Source: Saposhnikovia divaricata
Taxonomy: Eukaryota > Streptophyta > Magnoliopsida > Apiales > Apiaceae
Assembly (NCBI GenBank): GCA_036435485.1
Contig: CM071599.1
Location: 1,302,001 to 1,366,000 of the forward strand
Direction: 5' to 3'
DNA length: 64,000 nt
This document shows positions 1 to 12,260 of the stretch, in pieces. How positions within the stretch are numbered: position 1 is the first letter of the stretch; every line of letters begins with the position of its first letter. A program made the translations under genes and the position numbers. Below the pieces are notes generated by a model. That model saw only the letters and a program-made list of their open reading frames with translations, was not told the origin of the DNA and made no database searches.

Positions 1-103
1 CGGTTTTTGAAAAATTCCCAAAGGGGTTAGTACACGGGATATTGTTAAAAATCAAGTCGGACAATTTTGTGGATATTTTTACATATTTTGTTCCTATGGG
101 TTA
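1..103 (+). repeat. Partial monomer at left edge
   Basis: The window opens at about monomer position 67 (CGGTTTTTGAAAAATTCCC) and runs to the next TTGGAATTC at 104. The window edge, not a biological boundary, cuts this copy. It carries the ACAATTTTG variant. Confidence 0.95.
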
Positions 104-949
104 TTGGAATTCAACGAAATTTTATTTGACGCAGTTCGGACCGGAATCGGAGCTGATATAATCGAAACTCGGTTTTTGAAAAATTCCCAAAGGGGTTAGT
201 ACACGGGATATTGTTAAAAATCAAGTCGGACCATTTTGTGGATATTTTTACATATTTTGTTCCTATGGGTTATTGGAATTCAACGAAATTTTATTTGACG
301 AAGTTCGGACCGGAATCGGAGTTGATATAATCGAAACTCGGTTTTTGAAAAATTCTCAAAGGGGTTAGTACACGGGATATTGTTAAAAATCAAGTCGAAC
401 AATTTTGTGGATATTTTTACATATTTTGTTCCTATGGGTTATTGGAATTCAACGAAATTTTATTTGATGCAGTTCAGACCGGAATCGGAGTTGATATAAT
501 CGAAACTCGGTTTTTGAAAAATTCTCAAAGGGGTTAGTACACGGGATATTGTTAAAAATAAAGTCGGACCATTTTGTGGATATTTTTACATATTTTGTTC
601 CTATGGGTTATTGGAATTCAACGAAATTTTATTTGACGCAGTTCAGACCGGAATCGGAGCTGATATAATCGAAACTCGGTTTTTGAAAAATTCTCAAAAG
701 GGGTTAGTACACGGGATATTGTTAAAAATCAAGTCGGACCATTTTGTGCATATTTTTATATATTTTGTTCCTATGGGTTATTGAAATTTAACAAAATTTT
801 ATTTGACGCGGGTCGAACCTGAATCGGAGCTGATATGATCGAAACTCGGTTTTCGGATAATCCTCAAAGTGGTTAGTACACGGGATATTGTTAAAAATTG
901 AGTCGGACCATTTTGTGGATATTTTTACTTATTTTGTTCCTATGGGTTA
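104..949 (+). repeat. Tail of a HOR unit: U-P-Q-R-J
   Basis: Five monomers start at 104, 273 (P, GACGAAGTTCGG), 442 (Q, GATGCAGTTCAG), 611 (R, 170 bp with CTCAAAAGGGG) and 781 (J). R carries GTGCATATTTTTATATA. The same variant recurs at 5003-5172, marking this stretch and 4496-5341 as duplicates. Confidence 0.9.
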
Positions 950-2300
950 TTGGAATTCAACGAAATTTTATTTGGCGCAATTCGGACCGGAATCGGAGCT
1001 GATATGATCAAAACTCGGTTTTCGAAAATTCTCAAAGGGGTTAGTACACGGGATATTGTTAAAAATCAAGTCGGACCATTTTGTGGATATTTTTACTTAT
1101 TTTGTTCCTATGGGTTATTGGAATTCAACGAAATTTTATTTGGCGCAATTCGGACCGGAATCGGAGCTGATATGATCAAAACTCGGTTTTCGAAAATTCT
1201 CAAAGTGGTTAGTACAAGGGATATTGTTAAAATTCAAGTCGGACCATTTTGTGGATATTTTTACATATTTTATTCCTATGGGTTATTGGAATTCAACGAA
1301 ATTTTATTTGACGCAGTTCGAACCGGAATCGGAGCTGATATAATCGAAACTCGGTTTTTGAAAAATTCTCAAAGGGGTTAGTACACGGGATATTGTTAAA
1401 AATCAAGTCGGACCATTTTGTGGATATTTTTACATATTCTGTTCCTATGGGTTATTGGAATTCAACGAAATTTTATTTGACGCAGTTCGGACCGGAATCG
1501 GAGCTGATATAATCGAAACTCGGTTTTTGAAAAATTCCCAAAGGGGTTAGTACACGGGATATTGTTAAAAATCTAGTCGGACCATTTTGTGGATATTTTT
1601 ACATATTTTGTTCCTATGGGTTATTGGAATTCAACGAAATTTTATTTGACGAAGTTCGGACCGGAATCGGAGCTGATATAATCGAAACTCGGTTTTTGAA
1701 AAATTCTCAAAGGGGTTAGTACACGGGATATTGTTAAAAATCAAGTCGGACAATTTTGTGGATATTTTTACATATTTTGTTCCTATGGGTTATTGGAATT
1801 CAACGAAATTTTATTTGATGCAGTTCAGACCGGAATCGGAGTTGATATAATCGAAACTCGGTTTTTGAAAAATTCTCAAAGGGGTTAGTACACGGGATAT
1901 TGTTAAAAATCAAGTCGGACCATTTTGTGGATATTTTTACATATTTTGTTCCTATGGGTTATTGGAATTCAACGAAATTTTATTTGACGCAGTTCAGACC
2001 GGAATCGGAGCTGATATAATCGAAACTCGGTTTTTGAAAAATTCTCAAAAGGGGTTAGTACACGGGATATTGTTAAAAATCAAGTCGGACCATTTTGTGG
2101 ATATTTTTATAAATTTTGTTCCTATGGGTTATTGAAATTTAACAAAATTTTATTTGACGCGGGTCGAACCTGAATCGGAGCTGATATGATCGAAACTCGG
2201 TTTTCGGATAATCCTCAAAGTGGTTAGTACACGGGATATTGTTAAAAATTGAGTCGGACCATTTTGTGGATATTTTTACTTATTTTGTTCCTATGGGTTA
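950..2300 (+). repeat. 8-mer HOR unit A-B-C-D-P-Q-R-J (1351 bp)
   Basis: Monomers start at 950, 1118, 1286, 1455, 1624, 1793, 1962 and 2132. Lengths are two of 168, five of 169 and one of 170. The D copy here has CTCGG rather than CTTGG, and AATCTAGTCGG. R ends in the unusual TTTATAAATTTTG. The open frame from 950 to 1381 is the in-frame product of two 168-bp monomers plus part of C, with a TTG start. I do not regard it as a gene. Confidence 0.92.
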
Positions 2301-3144
2301 TTGGAATTCAACGAAATTTTATTTGGCGCAATTCGGACCGGAATCGGAGCTGATATGATCAAAACTCGGTTTTCGAAAATTCTCAAAGTGGTTAGTACAA
2401 GGGATATTGTTAAAATTCAAGTCGGACCATTTTGTGGATATTTTTACATATTTTGTTCCTATGGGTTATTGGAATTCAACGAAATTTTATTTGACGCAGT
2501 TCGAACCGGAATCGGAGCTGATATAATCGAAACTCGGTTTTTGAAAAATTCTCAAAGGGGTTAGTACACGGGATATTGTTAAAAATCAAGTCGGACCATT
2601 TTGTGGATATTTTTACATATTCTGTTCCTATGGGTTATTGGAATTCAACGAAATTTTATTTGACGCAGTTCGGACCGGAATCGGAGCTGATATAATCGAA
2701 ACTTGGTTTTTGAAAAATTCCCAAAGGGGTTAGTACACGGGATATTGTTAAAAATCAAGTCGGACCATTTTGTGGATATTTTTACATATTTTGTTCCTAT
2801 GGGTTATTGGAATTCAACGAAATTTTATTTGACGCAGTTCGGACCGGAATCGGAGCTGATATAATCGAAACTCGGTTTTTGAAAAATTCTCAAAGGGGTT
2901 AGTACACGGGATATTGTTAAAAATCAAGTCAGACCATTTTGTGGATATTTTTACATATTTTGTTCCTATGGGTTATTGAAATTTAACAAAATTTTATTTG
3001 ACGCGGGTCGAACCTGAATCGGAGCTGATATGATCGAAACTCGGTTTTCGGATAATCCTCAAAGTGGTTAGTACACGGGATATTGTTAAAAATTGAGTCG
3101 GACCATTTTGTGGATATTTTTACTTATTTTGTTCCTATGGGTTA
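2301..3144 (+). repeat. 5-mer HOR unit B-C-D-E-J (844 bp)
   Basis: This is the 6-mer A-B-C-D-E-J with A missing. The first monomer (2301-2468) has the B marks CAAAGTGG and ACAAGGG directly after a J. D starts at 2638, E at 2807 and J at 2976. Loss of one whole monomer in register suggests unequal exchange. Confidence 0.9.
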
Positions 3145-5341
3145 TTGGAATTCAACGAAATTTTATTTGGCGCAATTCGGACCGGAATCGGAGCTGATAT
3201 AATCGAAACTCGGTTTTTGAAAAATTCTCAAAGGGGTTAGTACACGGGATATTGTTAAAAATCAAGTCGGACCATTTTGTGGATATTTTTACATATTTTG
3301 TTCCTATGGGTTATTGGAATTCAACGAAATTTTATTTGACGCAGTTCGGACCGGAATCGGAGCTGATATAATCGAAACTCGGTTTTTGAAAAATTCTCAA
3401 AGGGGTTAGTACACGGGATATTGTTAAAAATCAAGTCGGACCATTTTGTGGATATTTTTACATATTTTGTTCCTATGGGTTATTGGAATTCAACGAAATT
3501 TTATTTGACGCAGTTCAGACCGGAATCGGAGTTGATATAATCGAAACTCGGTTTTTGAAAAATTCTCAAAGGGGTTAGTGCACGGGATATTGTTAAAAAT
3601 CAAGTCGGACCATTTTGTGGATATTTTACATATTTTGTTCCTATGGGTTATTGGAATTCAACGAAATTTTATTTGACGCAGTTCGGACCGGAATCGGAGC
3701 TGATATAATCGAAACTCGGTTTTTGAAAAATTCCCAAAGGGGTTAGTACACGGGATATTGTTAAAAATCAAGTCGGACCATTTTGTGGATATTTTTACAT
3801 ATTTTGTTCCTATGGGTTATTGAAATTCAACGAAATTTTATTTGACGCAGTTCGGACCGGAATCGGAGCTCATATAATCGAAACTCGGTTTTTGAAAAAT
3901 TCCCAAAGGGGTTAGTACACGAGATATTGTTAAAAATCAAGTCGGACCATTTTGTGGATATTTTTACATATTTTGTTCCTATGGGTTATTGGAATTCAAC
4001 GAATTTTTATTTGACGCAGTTCGGACCGGAATCGGAGCTGATATAATCGAAACTCGGTTTTTGAAAAATTCTCAAAGGGGTTAGTACACGGGATATTGTT
4101 AAAAATCAAGTCGGACCATTTTGTGGATATTTTTACATATTTTGTTCCTATGGGTTATTGGAATTCAACGAAATTTTATTTGACGCAGTTCAGACCGGAA
4201 TCGGAGTTGATATAATCGAAACTCGGTTTTTGAAAAATTCTCAAAGGGGTTAGTGCACGGGATATTGTTAAAAATCAAGTCGGACCATTTTGTGGATATT
4301 TTTACATATTTTGTTCCTATGGGTTATTGGAATTCAACGAAATTTTATTTGACGCAGTTCGGACCGGAATCGGAGCTGATATAATCGAAACTCGGTTTTT
4401 GAAAAATTCCCAAAGGGGTTAGTACACGGGATATTGTTAAAAATCAAGTCGGACCATTTTGTGGATATTTTTACATATTTTGTTCCTATGGGTTATTGGA
4501 ATTCAACGAAATTTTATTTGACGCAGTTCGGACCGGAATCGGAGCTGATATAATCGAAACTCGGTTTTTGAAAAATTCCCAAAGGGGTTAGTACACGGGA
4601 TATTGTTAAAAATCAAGTCGGACCATTTTGTGGATATTTTTACATATTTTGTTCCTATGGGTTATTGGAATTCAACGAAATTTTATTTGACGAAGTTCGG
4701 ACCGGAATCGGAGTTGATATAATCGAAACTCGGTTTTTGAAAAATTCTCAAAGGGGTTAGTACACGGGATATTGTTAAAAATCAAGTCGGACAATTTTGT
4801 GGATATTTTTACATATTTTGTTCCTATGGGTTATTGGAATTCAACGAAATTTTATTTGATGCAGTTCAGACCGGAATCGGAGTTGATATAATCGAAACTC
4901 GGTTTTTGAAAAATTCTCAAAGGGGTTAGTACACGGGATATTGTTAAAAATCAAGTCGGACCATTTTGTGGATATTTTTACATATTTTGTTCCTATGGGT
5001 TATTGGAATTCAACGAAATTTTATTTGACGCAGTTCAGACCGGAATCGGAGCTGATATAATCGAAACTCGGTTTTTGAAAAATTCTCAAAAGGGGTTAGT
5101 ACACGGGATATTGTTAAAAATCAAGTCGGACCATTTTGTGCATATTTTTATATATTTTGTTCCTATGGGTTATTGAAATTTAACAAAATTTTATTTGACG
5201 CGGGTCGAACCTGAATCGGAGCTGATATGATCGAAACTCGGTTTTCGGATAATCCTCAAAGTGGTTAGTACACGGGATATTGTTAAAAATTGAGTCGGAC
5301 CATTTTGTGGATATTTTTACTTATTTTGTTCCTATGGGTTA
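3145..5341 (+). repeat. 13-mer HOR unit, copy 1 (2197 bp)
   Basis: Order: A/E hybrid (3145), E (3314), S (3483, 168 bp with one T lost in GATATTTTAC), U (3651), U with GAGCTC (3820), E (3989, GAATTTTTAT), S (4158), U (4327), U (4496), P (4665), Q (4834), R (5003), J (5173). The same order recurs at 13274-15471 and 16484-18680, so the 13-mer behaves as a true unit in this domain. Confidence 0.9.
3820..3988 (+). repeat. Marker monomer with SacI-type GAGCTC and TTGAAATTC start
   Basis: GAGCTGAT is changed to GAGCTCAT (site at 3866-3871), the EcoRI site is lost (TTGAAATTCAACG), and GGGATATT is changed to GAGATATT. The same combined variant occurs at 7535, 13950 and 17159, so these four copies share a recent ancestor and are useful tracers of duplication. 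Confidence 0.9.
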
Positions 5342-6692
5342 TTGGAATTCAACGAAATTTTATTTGGCGCAATTCGGACCGGAATCGGAGCTGATATGAT
5401 CAAAACTCGGTTTTCGAAAATTCTCAAAGGGGTTAGTACACGGGATATTGTTAAAAATCAAGTCGGACCATTTTGTGGATATTTTTACTTATTTTGTTCC
5501 TATGGGTTATTGGAATTCAACGAAATTTTATTTGGCGCAATTCGGACCGGAATCGGAGCTGATATGATCAAAACTCGGTTTTCGAAAATTCTCAAAGTGG
5601 TTAGTACAAGGGATATTGTTAAAATTCAAGTCGGACCATTTTGTGGATATTTTTACATATTTTATTCCTATGGGTTATTGGAATTCAACGAAATTTTATT
5701 TGACGCAGTTCGAACCGGAATCGGAGCTGATATAATCGAAACTCGGTTTTTGAAAAATTCTCAAAGGGGTTAGTACACGGGATATTGTTAAAAATCAAGT
5801 CGGACCATTTTGTGGATATTTTTACATATTCTGTTCCTATGGGTTATTGGAATTCAACGAAATTTTATTTGACGCAGTTCGGACCGGAATCGGAGCTGAT
5901 ATAATCGAAACTCGGTTTTTGAAAAATTCCCAAAGGGGTTAGTACACGGGATATTGTTAAAAATCTAGTCGGACCATTTTGTGGATATTTTTACATATTT
6001 TGTTCCTATGGGTTATTGGAATTCAACGAAATTTTATTTGACGAAGTTCGGACCGGAATCGGAGCTGATATAATCGAAACTCGGTTTTTGAAAAATTCTC
6101 AAAGGGGTTAGTACACGGGATATTGTTAAAAATCAAGTCGGACAATTTTGTGGATATTTTTACATATTTTGTTCCTATGGGTTATTGGAATTCAACGAAA
6201 TTTTATTTGATGCAGTTCAGACCGGAATCGGAGTTGATATAATCGAAACTCGGTTTTTGAAAAATTCTCAAAGGGGTTAGTACACGGGATATTGTTAAAA
6301 ATCAAGTCGGACCATTTTGTGGATATTTTTACATATTTTGTTCCTATGGGTTATTGGAATTCAACGAAATTTTATTTGACGCAGTTCAGACCGGAATCGG
6401 AGCTGATATAATCGAAACTCGGTTTTTGAAAAATTCTCAAAAGGGGTTAGTACACGGGATATTGTTAAAAATCAAGTCGGACCATTTTGTGGATATTTTT
6501 ATAAATTTTGTTCCTATGGGTTATTGAAATTTAACAAAATTTTATTTGACGCGGGTCGAACCTGAATCGGAGCTGATATGATCGAAACTCGGTTTTCGGA
6601 TAATCCTCAAAGTGGTTAGTACACGGGATATTGTTAAAAATTGAGTCGGACCATTTTGTGGATATTTTTACTTATTTTGTTCCTATGGGTTA
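5342..6692 (+). repeat. 8-mer HOR unit A-B-C-D-P-Q-R-J, second copy (1351 bp)
   Basis: Monomer order matches 950-2300, offset 4392 bp. Private variants are shared: TATTTTATTCC in B, AATCTAGTCGG in D, ACAATTTTG in P and TTTATAAATTTTG in R. By eye the two are near identical, indicating a duplication covering at least 1-2300 and 4393-6692. Confidence 0.92.
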
Positions 6693-7197
6693 TTGGAATT
6701 CAACGAAATTTTATTTTGCGCAATTCGGACCGGAATCGGAGCTGATATGATCAAAACTCGGTTTTCGAAAATTCTCAAAGGGGTTAGTACACGGGATATT
6801 GTTAAAAATCAAGTCGGACCATTTTGTGGATATTTTTACATATTTTGTTCCTATGGGTTATTGGAATTCAACGAAATTTTATTTGGCGCAATTCGGACCG
6901 GAATCGGAGCTGATATGATCAAAACTCGGTTTTCGAAAATTCTCAAAGTGGTTAGTACAAGGGATATTGTTAAAATTCAAGTCGGACCATTTTGTGGATA
7001 TTTTTACATATTTTGTTCCTATGGGTTATTGGAATTCAACGAAATTTTATTTGACGCAGTTCGAACCGGAATCGGAGCTGATATAATCGAAACTCGGTAT
7101 TTGAAAAATTCTCAAAGGGGTTAGTACACGGGATATTGTTAAAAATCATGTCGGACCATTTTGTGGATATTTTTACATATTCTGTTCCTATGGGTTA

Positions 7198-7365
7198 TTG
7201 GAATTCAACGAAATTTTATTTGACGCAGTTCGGACCGGAATCGGAGCTGATATAATCGAAACTTGGTTTTTGAAAAATTCCCAAAGGGGTTAGTGCACGG
7301 GATATTGTTAAAAATCAAGTCGGACCATTTTGTGGATATTTTACATATTTTGTTCCTATGGGTTA
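7198..7365 (+). repeat. Recombinant monomer, D head with S tail
   Basis: The head has AAACTTGG and TTCCC as in D. The tail has GTGCAC and the four-T GATATTTTAC seen at 3483-3650. The switch lies between about 7280 and 7294. Length is 168 because of the lost T. This is best read as an exchange junction. Confidence 0.8.
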
Positions 7366-7703
7366 TTGGAATTCAACGAAATTTTATTTGACGCAGTTCG
7401 GACCGGAATCGGAGCTGATATAATCGAAACTCGGTTTTTGAAAAATTCCCAAAGGGGTTAGTACACGGGATATTGTTAAAAATCAAGTCGGACCATTTTG
7501 TGGATATTTTTACATATTTTGTTCCTATGGGTTATTGAAATTCAACGAAATTTTATTTGACGCAGTTCGGACCGGAATCGGAGCTCATATAATCGAAACT
7601 CGGTTTTTGAAAAATTCCCAAAGGGGTTAGTACACGAGATATTGTTAAAAATCAAGTCGGACCATTTTGTGGATATTTTTACATATTTTGTTCCTATGGG
7701 TTA

Positions 7704-7872
7704 TTGGAATTCAACGAATTTTTATTTGACGCAGTTCGGACCGGAATCGGAGCTGATATAATCGAAACTCGGTTTTTGAAAAATTCTCAAAGGGGTTAGT
7801 ACACGGGATATTGTTAAAAATCAAGTCGGACCATTTTGTGGATATTTTTACTTATTTTGTTCCTATGGGTTA
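7704..7872 (+). repeat. Recombinant monomer, E head with A tail
   Basis: The head has the rare GAATTTTTATTTG also seen at 3989. The tail has TACTTATTTT as in the A monomer at 5342, and is followed directly by B. It marks the second joint of the 14-mer. Confidence 0.78.
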
Positions 7873-9055
7873 TTGGAATTCAACGAAATTTTATTTGGCG
7901 CAATTCGGACCGGAATCGGAGCTGATATGATCAAAACTCGGTTTTCGAAAATTCTCAAAGTGGTTAGTACAAGGGATATTGTTAAAATTCAAGTCGGACC
8001 ATTTTGTGGATATTTTTACATATTTTATTCCTATGGGTTATTGGAATTCAACGAAATTTTATTTGACGCAGTTCGAACCGGAATCGGAGCTGATATAATC
8101 GAAACTCGGTTTTTGAAAAATTCTCAAAGGGGTTAGTACACGGGATATTGTTAAAAATCAAGTCGGACCATTTTGTGGATATTTTTACATATTCTGTTCC
8201 TATGGGTTATTGGAATTCAACGAAATTTTATTTGACGCAGTTCGGACCGGAATCGGAGCTGATATAATCGAAACTCGGTTTTTGAAAAATTCCCAAAGGG
8301 GTTAGTACACGGGATATTGTTAAAAATCTAGTCGGACCATTTTGTGGATATTTTTACATATTTTGTTCCTATGGGTTATTGGAATTCAACGAAATTTTAT
8401 TTGACGAAGTTCGGACCGGAATCGGAGCTGATATAATCGAAACTCGGTTTTTGAAAAATTCTCAAAGGGGTTAGTACACGGGATATTGTTAAAAATCAAG
8501 TCGGACAATTTTGTGGATATTTTTACATATTTTGTTCCTATGGGTTATTGGAATTCAACGAAATTTTATTTGATGCAGTTCAGACCGGAATCGGAGTTGA
8601 TATAATCGAAACTCGGTTTTTGAAAAATTCTCAAAGGGGTTAGTACACGGGATATTGTTAAAAATCAAGTCGGACCATTTTGTGGATATTTTTACATATT
8701 TTGTTCCTATGGGTTATTGGAATTCAACGAAATTTTATTTGACGCAGTTCAGACCGGAATCGGAGCTGATATAATCGAAACTCGGTTTTTGAAAAATTCT
8801 CAAAAGGGGTTAGTACACGGGATATTGTTAAAAATCAAGTCGGACCATTTTGTGGATATTTTTATAAATTTTGTTCCTATGGGTTATTGAAATTTAACAA
8901 AATTTTATTTGACGCGGGTCGAACCTGAATCGGAGCTGATATGATCGAAACTCGGTTTTCGGATAATCCTCAAAGTGGTTAGTACACGGGATATTGTTAA
9001 AAATTGAGTCGGACCATTTTGTGGATATTTTTACTTATTTTGTTCCTATGGGTTA

Positions 9056-10067
9056 TTGGAATTCAACGAAATTTTATTTTGCGCAATTCGGACCGGAATC
9101 GGAGCTGATATGATCAAAACTCGGTTTTCGAAAATTCTCAAAGGGGTTAGTACACGGGATATTGTTAAAAATCAAGTCGGACCATTTTGTGGATATTTTT
9201 ACATATTTTGTTCCTATGGGTTATTGGAATTCAACGAAATTTTATTTGGCGCAATTCGGACCGGAATCGGAGCTGATATGATCAAAACTCGGTTTTCGAA
9301 AATTCTCAAAGTGGTTAGTACAAGGGATATTGTTAAAATTCAAGTCGGACCATTTTGTGGATATTTTTACATATTTTGTTCCTATGGGTTATTGGAATTC
9401 AACGAAATTTTATTTGACGCAGTTCGAACCGGAATCGGAGCTGATATAATCGAAACTCGGTATTTGAAAAATTCTCAAAGGGGTTAGTACACGGGATATT
9501 GTTAAAAATCATGTCGGACCATTTTGTGGATATTTTTACATATTCTGTTCCTATGGGTTATTGGAATTCAACGAAATTTTATTTGACGCAGTTCGGACCG
9601 GAATCGGAGCTGATATAATCGAAACTTGGTTTTTGAAAAATTCCCAAAGGGGTTAGTACACGGGATATTGTTAAAAATCAAGTCGGACCATTTTGTGGAT
9701 ATTTTTACATATTTTGTTCCTATGGGTTATTGGAATTCAACGAAATTTTATTTGACGCAGTTCGGACCGGAATCGGAGCTAATATAATCGAAACTCGGTT
9801 TTTCAAAAATTCTCAAAGGGGTTAGTACACGGGATATTGTTAAAAATCAAGTCGGACCATTTTGTGGATATTTTTACATATTTTGTTCCTATGGGTTATT
9901 GAAATTTAACAAAATTTTATTTGACGCGGGTCGAACCTGAATCGGAGCTGATATGATCGAAACTCGGTTTTCGGATAATCCTCAAAGTGGTTAGTACACG
10001 GGATATTGTTAAAAATTGAGTCGGACCATTTTGTGGATATTTTTATTTATTTTGTTCCTATGGGTTA
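9056..10067 (+). repeat. 6-mer HOR unit A-B-C-D-E-J (1012 bp)
   Basis: Monomers start at 9056, 9224, 9392, 9561, 9730 and 9899. A carries TTTTGCGC, and C carries GGTATTTG and CATGTCGG, as at 6693-7197, offset 2363 bp. E has GCTAATATAATCG and the TTTTTCAAAAA dyad. Confidence 0.92.
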
Positions 10068-11079
10068 TTGGAATTCAACGAAATTTTATTTGGCGCAATT
10101 CGGACCGGAATCGGAGGTAATATGATCAAAACTCGGTTTTCGAAAATTCTCAAAGGGGTTAGTACACGGGATATTGTTAAAAATCAAGTCGGACCATTTT
10201 GTGGATATTTTTACATATTTTGTTCCTATGGGTTATTGGAATTCAACGAAATTTTATTTGGCGCAATTCGGACCGGAATCGGAGCTGATATGATCAAAAC
10301 TCGGTTTTCGAAAATTCTCAAAGTGGTTAGTACAAGGGATATTGTTAAAATTCAAGTCGGACCATTTTGTGGATATTTTTACATATTTTGTTCCTATGGG
10401 TTATTGGAATTCAACGAAATTTTATTTGACGCAGTTCGAACCGGAATCGGAGCTGATATAATCGAAACTCGGTTTTTGAAAAATTCTCAAAGGGGTTAGT
10501 ACACGGGATATTGTTAAAAATCAAGTCGGACCATTTTGTGGATATTTTTACATATTCTGTTCCTATGGGTTATTGGAATTCAACGAAATTTTATTTGACG
10601 CAGTTCGGACCGGAATCGGAGCTGATATAATCGAAACTTGGTTTTTGAAAAATTCCCAAAGGGGTTAGTACACGGGATATTGTTAAAAATCAAGTCGGAC
10701 CATTTTGTGGATATTTTTACATATTTTGTTCCTATGGGTTATTGGAATTCAACGAAATTTTATTTGACGCAGTTCGGACCGGAATCGGAGCTGATATAAT
10801 CGAAACTCGGTTTTTGAAAAATTCTCAAAGGGGTTAGTACACGGGATATTGTTAAAAATCAAGTCGGACCATTTTGTGGATATTTTTACATATTTTGTTC
10901 CTATGGGTTATTGAAATTTAACAAAATTTTATTTGACGCGGGTCGAACCTGAATCGGAGCTGATATGATCGAAACTCGGTTTTCGGATAATCCTCAAAGT
11001 GGTTAGTACACGGGATATTGTTAAAAATCAAGTCGGACCATTTTGTGGATATTTTTACATATTTTGTTCCTATGGGTTA
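10068..11079 (+). repeat. 6-mer HOR unit A-B-C-D-E-J with chimeric J (1012 bp)
   Basis: A (10068) has the local variant GGAGGTAATATGATC. B, C, D and E start at 10236, 10404, 10573 and 10742. The J at 10911-11079 begins normally (GCGGGTCGAACCTG, TTTTCGGATAATCC). It ends with E-type CAAGTCGG and TACATATTTT instead of TTGAGTCGG and TACTTATTTT, so it is a J/E recombinant. Confidence 0.9.
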
Positions 11080-11417
11080 TTGGAATTCAACGAAATTTTA
11101 TTTGACGCAGTTCGGACCGGAATCGGAGCTGATATAATCGAAACTCGGTTTTTCAAAAATTCTCAAAGGGGTTAGTACACGGGATATTGTTAAAAATCAA
11201 GTCGGACCATTTTGTGGATATTTTTACATATTTTGTTCCTATGGGTTATTGAAATTTAACAAAATTTTATTTGACGCGGGTCGAACCTGAATCGGAGCTG
11301 ATATGATCGAAACTCGGTTTTCGGATAATCCTCAAAGTGGTTAGTACACGGGATATTGTTAAAAATTGAGTCGGACCATTTTGTGGATATTTTTACTTAT
11401 TTTGTTCCTATGGGTTA
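11080..11417 (+). repeat. 2-mer unit E-J (338 bp)
   Basis: E with TTTTTCAAAAA (11080) is followed by a normal J (11249). It is one of the shortest J-to-J distances in the window, and follows the chimeric J. Confidence 0.9.
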
Positions 11418-11755
11418 TTGGAATTCAACGAAATTTTATTTGGCGCAATTCGGACCGGAATCGGAGCTGATATGATCAAAACTCGGTTTTTCAAAAATTC
11501 TCAAAGGGGTTAGTACACGGGATATTGTTAAAAATCAAGTCGGACCATTTTGTGGATATTTTTACATATTTTGTTCCTATGGGTTATTGAAATTTAACAA
11601 AATTTTATTTGACGCGGGTCGAACCTGAATCGGAGCTGATATGATCGAAACTCGGTTTTCGGATAATCCTCAAAGTGGTTAGTACACGGGATATTGTTAA
11701 AAATTGAGTCGGACCATTTTGTGGATATTTTTATTTATTTTGTTCCTATGGGTTA
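11418..11755 (+). repeat. 2-mer unit, A/W hybrid plus J (338 bp)
   Basis: The first monomer (11418-11586, 169 bp) has the A head GGCGCAATTCGG and ATGATCAAAA, then the W-type TTTTTCAAAAATTCTC. J starts at 11587. The switch point is at or next to the dyad. Confidence 0.88.
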
Positions 11756-12260
11756 TTGGAATTCAACGAAATTTTATTTGGCGCAATTCGGACCGGAATC
11801 GGAGGTGATATGATCAAAACTCGGTTTTCGAAAATTCTCAATGGGGTTAGTACACGGGATATTGTTAAAAATCAAGTCGGACCATTTTGTGGATATTTTT
11901 ACATATTTTGTTCCTATGGGTTATTGGAATTCAACGAAATTTTATTTGGCGCAATTCGGACCGGAATCGGAGCTGATATGATCAAAACTCGGTTTTCGAA
12001 AATTCTCAAAGTGGTTAGTACAAGGGATATTGTTAAAATTCAAGTCGGACCATTTTGTGGATATTTTTACATATTTTGTTCCTATGGGTTATTGAAATTC
12101 AACAAAATTTTATTTGACGCGGGTCGAACCTGAATCGGAGCTGATATGATCGAAACTCGGTTTTCGGATAATCCTCAAAGTGGTTAGTACACGGGATATT
12201 GTTAAAAATTGAGTCGGACCATTTTGTGGATATTTTTACTTATTTTGTTCCTATGGGTTA
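11756..12260 (+). repeat. 3-mer unit A-B-J (505 bp)
   Basis: A (11756, with GGAGGTGATATG and CTCAATGGGG), B (11924) and J (12092). This J opens TTGAAATTCAAC rather than TTGAAATTTAAC, as expected if a B or C start was joined to a J body. Confidence 0.9.

Larger units (their letters stand above)
6693..9055 (+). repeat. 14-mer composite HOR unit (2363 bp)
   Basis: Order: A (6693, TTTTGCGC variant), B (6861), C (7029, GGTATTTG and CATGTCGG), D/S hybrid (7198), U (7366), GAGCTC monomer (7535), E/A hybrid (7704), B (7873), C, D, P, Q, R, J (8887). It reads as A-B-C-D, then a slice like 3651-4157, then a copy of 5510-6692. The whole has one in-register joint inside each hybrid monomer. Confidence 0.88.

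Noticed and set aside
950..1381. Repeated open frames of 143 codons (also at 5342, 6693, 9056, 10068, 15472, 18681, 28648, 36083, 37602, 50446, 51458, 52469, 53481, 54155, 55335, 56347, 57021, 58034, 60387, 61061, 62073, 62747)
   Set aside because: They start at TTG within the satellite, consist of 56-residue repeats of the monomer itself, and end where a 169-bp monomer shifts frame. No initiation context, domain or homology is recognised. A 56-codon stop-free frame in one of six frames is not surprising.
2301..2564. Shorter open frames (66-125 codons; 2301, 7873, 11756, 12430, 16484, 20032, 28309, 32195, 52132, 54829, 57591, 59046)
   Set aside because: Same origin as the 143-codon frames, with a missing or altered A or B monomer, a 170-bp monomer (28309, 32195), an extra T (57591) or the 10-bp deletion (59046).
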